Position numbers and translations under genes: made by a program
In this document: positions 61,540 to 64,000 of the stretch, piece after piece
Position numbering within the stretch: the stretch's first letter is position 1
How the letters are laid out: each line of letters opens with the position of its first letter
The notes under the pieces: generated by a model
What the model was told of the DNA's origin: nothing
Seen by the model: only the letters and a program-made list of their open reading frames with translations
Database searches by the model: none
From: Vesta saturnalis
Taxonomy: Eukaryota; Arthropoda; Insecta; Coleoptera; Lampyridae
Assembly (NCBI GenBank): GCA_036346205.1
Contig: JARFJB010001971.1
Location: 1-64,000, forward strand
DNA: 64,000 nt
Reading direction: 5' to 3'

Positions 61540-61716
61540 TGTAAAATAAATGTTTAATTCTTTTTCGGCTTTTTTTCTTATAGTGAAATATTCAGATCAC
61601 CTATAATGTGTAGAGGTTTTGAAAATAAACGTTTTAATTCTTTTACTTTTTCCTTAAGGTGAAATATTCACATCACCTATAACTATAAAGTGTAGAGATT
61701 ATACATCAAAAAGTAT
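61540..61716. repeat. Tandem duplication (about 80 bp) around the gene's 3' end
   Basis: The blocks 61540-61618 and 61622-61713 both read AATAAA-YGTTTTAATTCTTTT, a T-rich run, then GTGAAATATTCASATCACCT and 'taat..gtgtagag'. Two diverged copies, each with an AATAAA signal. Confidence 0.75.
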
Positions 61717-62440
61717 TGCAATTTTACATGTGAATTAAACATAAACAGTAAAAATCATAAGTAGTTGCATAACGATTTTGCACAATTTTTCCAAGTTCAA
61801 AATCTCTTTGATGTCACTAAAGTTTTAGTAAGATGAAATTTGTTTTTCGTTACATGATTATCCATTTATCTCGTTAAATATTATATTTAAATACAGTTTT
61901 TAAAAGATTCTTGTTATAGGATACAAATTTCCGTAATAAAACATCTAACTCGGTAACATAATAATAATATTTAGAACAAAATCTCAAATTTTACATGATT
62001 TTTAAAAATGTACATACTTTTCTTAAAACAAGCATTAGAAATTTATATGCGAAAATGCGAACTTATGATTTTATAATATAGTTAAATCAAACTTCATAAC
62101 ACATTATTTATTTATTTTGCACCCTTCTTATTTTTAAACTCTTCATCTTCAGCTTCACCTCGTACATTGTAACGAACCGCAAGTCATTACTTCAAAATTT
62201 TTTTAATTAATTAATTATTTTACAATCAGCCCTCGTAAAAGAAATGATGTAAGCTTTCTTAGTATTCAAACACCTGCAAAACTTAATCTAATATTTCTTA
62301 GTATTCCGTATTACTCAGTCACTTACATATATTGCTCATTATTTCGTTTGATTGCACAACAATAATTAATTTGTTTCCACTCCAACGTAGATTTCATAAA
62401 ACATCGAAAGTTTTATACGTCAGAGTAATCTCCGCCAATT
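61717..62440. other. AT-rich DNA without a gene
   Basis: No ORF over 60 codons with recognisable content and no repeat. Confidence 0.6.
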
Positions 62441-62480
62441 ACAAATAGGATTAAACAGAAGCCGCCACCGCCTACTGAGG

Positions 62481-62530
62481 GTCCTCTATAAAACCGCGTC
62501 GCACCTTAAGAATTATTAATAGTATTATAT
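62481..62530 (+). promoter_or_regulatory. Candidate TATA-box promoter
   Basis: CTCTATAAAACCGCG at 62484-62498 is a strong TATA-box match in a locally GC-richer stretch; a start about 30 bp downstream would fall in the (TCTA)n run at 62519-62541. Downstream sequence has no ATG-initiated long ORF for over 1 kb, as in a 5' leader, and an optimal splice donor (acacgtaagtct) occurs at 62870. It could be a host promoter or an LTR/retroelement leader. Confidence 0.45.
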
Positions 62531-62556
62531 CTATCTATCTATCGGTATTTAAAAAC

Positions 62557-62670
62557 GCGCCACGTAAACGCATCCCGCCGCCGAGAAGTATAGCCGTAAC
62601 CGTAACCGACCAGCCGCCGTAGAAGAGTTCCGTCGCGCCACTTGAACGCATCCCGCCGCCGAGAAGTAGT
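62557..62670. repeat. Direct repeat of a 30-bp GC-rich block
   Basis: AACGCATCCCGCCGCCGAGA with its flanks occurs at about 62568 and 62646, preceded by CGCGCCAC and followed by AGTA in both, 77 bp apart. The spacer repeats no other sequence, so this is either a duplication or a paired regulatory or RNA element in a leader. Confidence 0.85.
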
Positions 62671-62982
62671 TAGTTGGTTTCACCAGCTCCTGTATTAGTT
62701 AGTCCGTTTGACTAACTCCGACTCCAGAAAACCTGCACGTGACGGTTGCGTTAAAGTAAATCACCGCAGACCTAGTGATAGCCACCGCGAGTTTAGCTCC
62801 TTGAATTTGCCGAACGCGCATCGCGAACCTTTTGTAAATCGAAAGCTATCCTCGATCTTTGTGATTAACGACACGTAAGTCTGTAGAGTAACTCAGAACA
62901 CCAACATAAACACAAACACACCAAACCCCGAGAGCGACGGGCTGGTCCCGGAGCAGTCAGTATTAACACACCTGAAACACCC

Positions 62983-63082
62983 AGACCGCTACGGGCAAAA
63001 GCCACGTGGTAGTCGGGAAATCACAAACGCCAACACACACCAACCCCCAGACCGCTACGGGCAAAAGCCACGTGGTAGTCGA
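62983..63082. repeat. Direct repeat of a 35-bp block containing CACGTG
   Basis: CAGACCGCTACGGGCAAAAG followed by CCACGTGGTAGTCG occurs at 62983 and 63048, identical over 34 bp and 65 bp apart. Each copy has the palindrome CCACGTGG (an E-box). Perfect identity suggests recent duplication or constraint. Confidence 0.9.
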
Positions 63083-63815
63083 GTATACACCCACCACGCT
63101 AACATATACCTGACGACGAGAGCTAAGTAGGACTGTATAGACCTGCAGCTTTCATCAGTTACGCTCACTTACATTCTAAACACCTGAATTCACCAGCTCG
63201 CTGGAGAAGGACCGAAGTGCTGATAATCACAAATCGAACTAACCGTAGAGTATCCGTCAAAGACCTGTAGTAGAAGGAAACCGTCCCCCGATACCCACGC
63301 GCTTAGTAAACGAATTTCCAGAAAGCAATCAATTCATTGTTTTCCACCAGCTTATTCCGCAAGTATAAAAAACCGCCTTTAATAAATACGCGTTTTGTGT
63401 GTATACCATTAAGTAACGTCGATTGTATCTACGTGAGATTTCTTTCATTGACATAAAGGAAATCACCACCATAAAATTACATCCCCGAAGATAACGTGCA
63501 GATCTTAATTATACAACCAAACGTGTATAATCCGCCTAGTCTAAATTTAATGCAAAAGTAAACCTCTGAAGAAGTCATATTTTCAAGCATAATACATCGC
63601 GAAAGTAAATTACTTCACGAAGCATACGCGCTTGTCCGTCTTCCAGAAATTACTAAAGGTAAAGAGCACGCACTTAGACCGGTACAACCGTCATGCGTAC
63701 ACAAGTGAACTCGATATCGATTTTCACTAGTGACCTAGATTCGCAACCCTCGTTTTGAATAACCAGTAGTTTGTTTATAACCAGTAGTTTACGTTTAGGT
63801 TAGTTGATTTAGAAT

Positions 63816-63820
<5 letters not shown>
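63083..63820. other. GC-richer leader-like DNA, no ORF
   Basis: Continuation of the putative leader; no ORF, RNA or further repeat recognised. Confidence 0.4.

Positions 63821-63859
<39 letters not shown>
63819..63859. repeat. (TA)n microsatellite
   Basis: About 20 TA units near the window end. Confidence 0.93.
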
Positions 63860-63862
<3 letters not shown>

Positions 63863-64000
63863 TCTGTAAATATAGGAAAATATATTATTTTAAACCATTT
63901 TATTTTAATTATTTTATGTGGACAGTGTAGAGCTAAGATTAAAGATACGACGAACCCACACCTCTTTAGTTTCAAATATAAAGACCGATTGCAGTTTAGC

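Overview
This is a eukaryotic, almost certainly insect, intergenic window. The AT-rich background, Tc1/mariner-type, piggyBac, P-like (THAP), PIF/Harbinger, LINE and Penelope-like remnants, AATAAA signals and short GT-AG introns all fit. I cannot fix the species; a beetle-like repeat content is only an impression. No rRNA, functional tRNA or CRISPR array is visible, and no complete host gene is certain.

Layout. 0.7-7.85 kb: a long-TIR Tc1/mariner-superfamily transposon (A) with a LINE inserted in its right TIR; the LINE was in turn entered by an inverted pair of Penelope-like elements (PLE). 8.9-12.9 kb: a second PLE cluster (minus strand) with a piggyBac element inserted at TTAA. 13.47-14.45 kb: a short P-element-like transposon carrying a THAP zinc finger. 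14.84-17.54 kb: a second long-TIR transposon (B) related to A. 18.0-20.95 kb: a broken multi-domain ORF of a family I recognise but cannot name. 24.88-25.81 kb: a PIF/Harbinger (HARBI1-like) pseudogene cut off by a hexanucleotide array. 25.8-45.5 kb: three hexamer arrays (CTGTGT/CTGCGT/GTCCGT) with A-poor, strand-skewed flanks; very long ORFs there are repeat artefacts. One minus-strand gene remnant with a poly(A) signal lies inside at 27.8-28.6 kb.

46-60 kb holds the most informative element, a Maverick/Polinton (adintovirus-like endogenous element). Plus strand: small ORFs, a 287-codon frame with one stop, a parvovirus-like phospholipase A2 protein, a small Gly/Ala-rich hydrophobic protein, an adenain-type protease, a penton-like minor capsid protein, a double-jelly-roll-like major capsid protein, a packaging ATPase, a late 'DUF8207-like' protein, a fibre-like protein and a chromodomain integrase. 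Minus strand: a protein-primed type B DNA polymerase and an unknown gene. Together these are an integration, replication, maturation and virion-assembly set. The ATPase, the 296-aa protein and the 129-aa fibre-like protein are intact; most others carry single-base frameshifts or stops, so the copy is decayed or the assembly is unpolished.

60-64 kb: a 33-36 bp minisatellite next to the Polinton's right side, a possible two-exon gene of unknown function, and a GC-richer stretch with a TATA box and duplicated blocks that looks like a promoter/5' leader.
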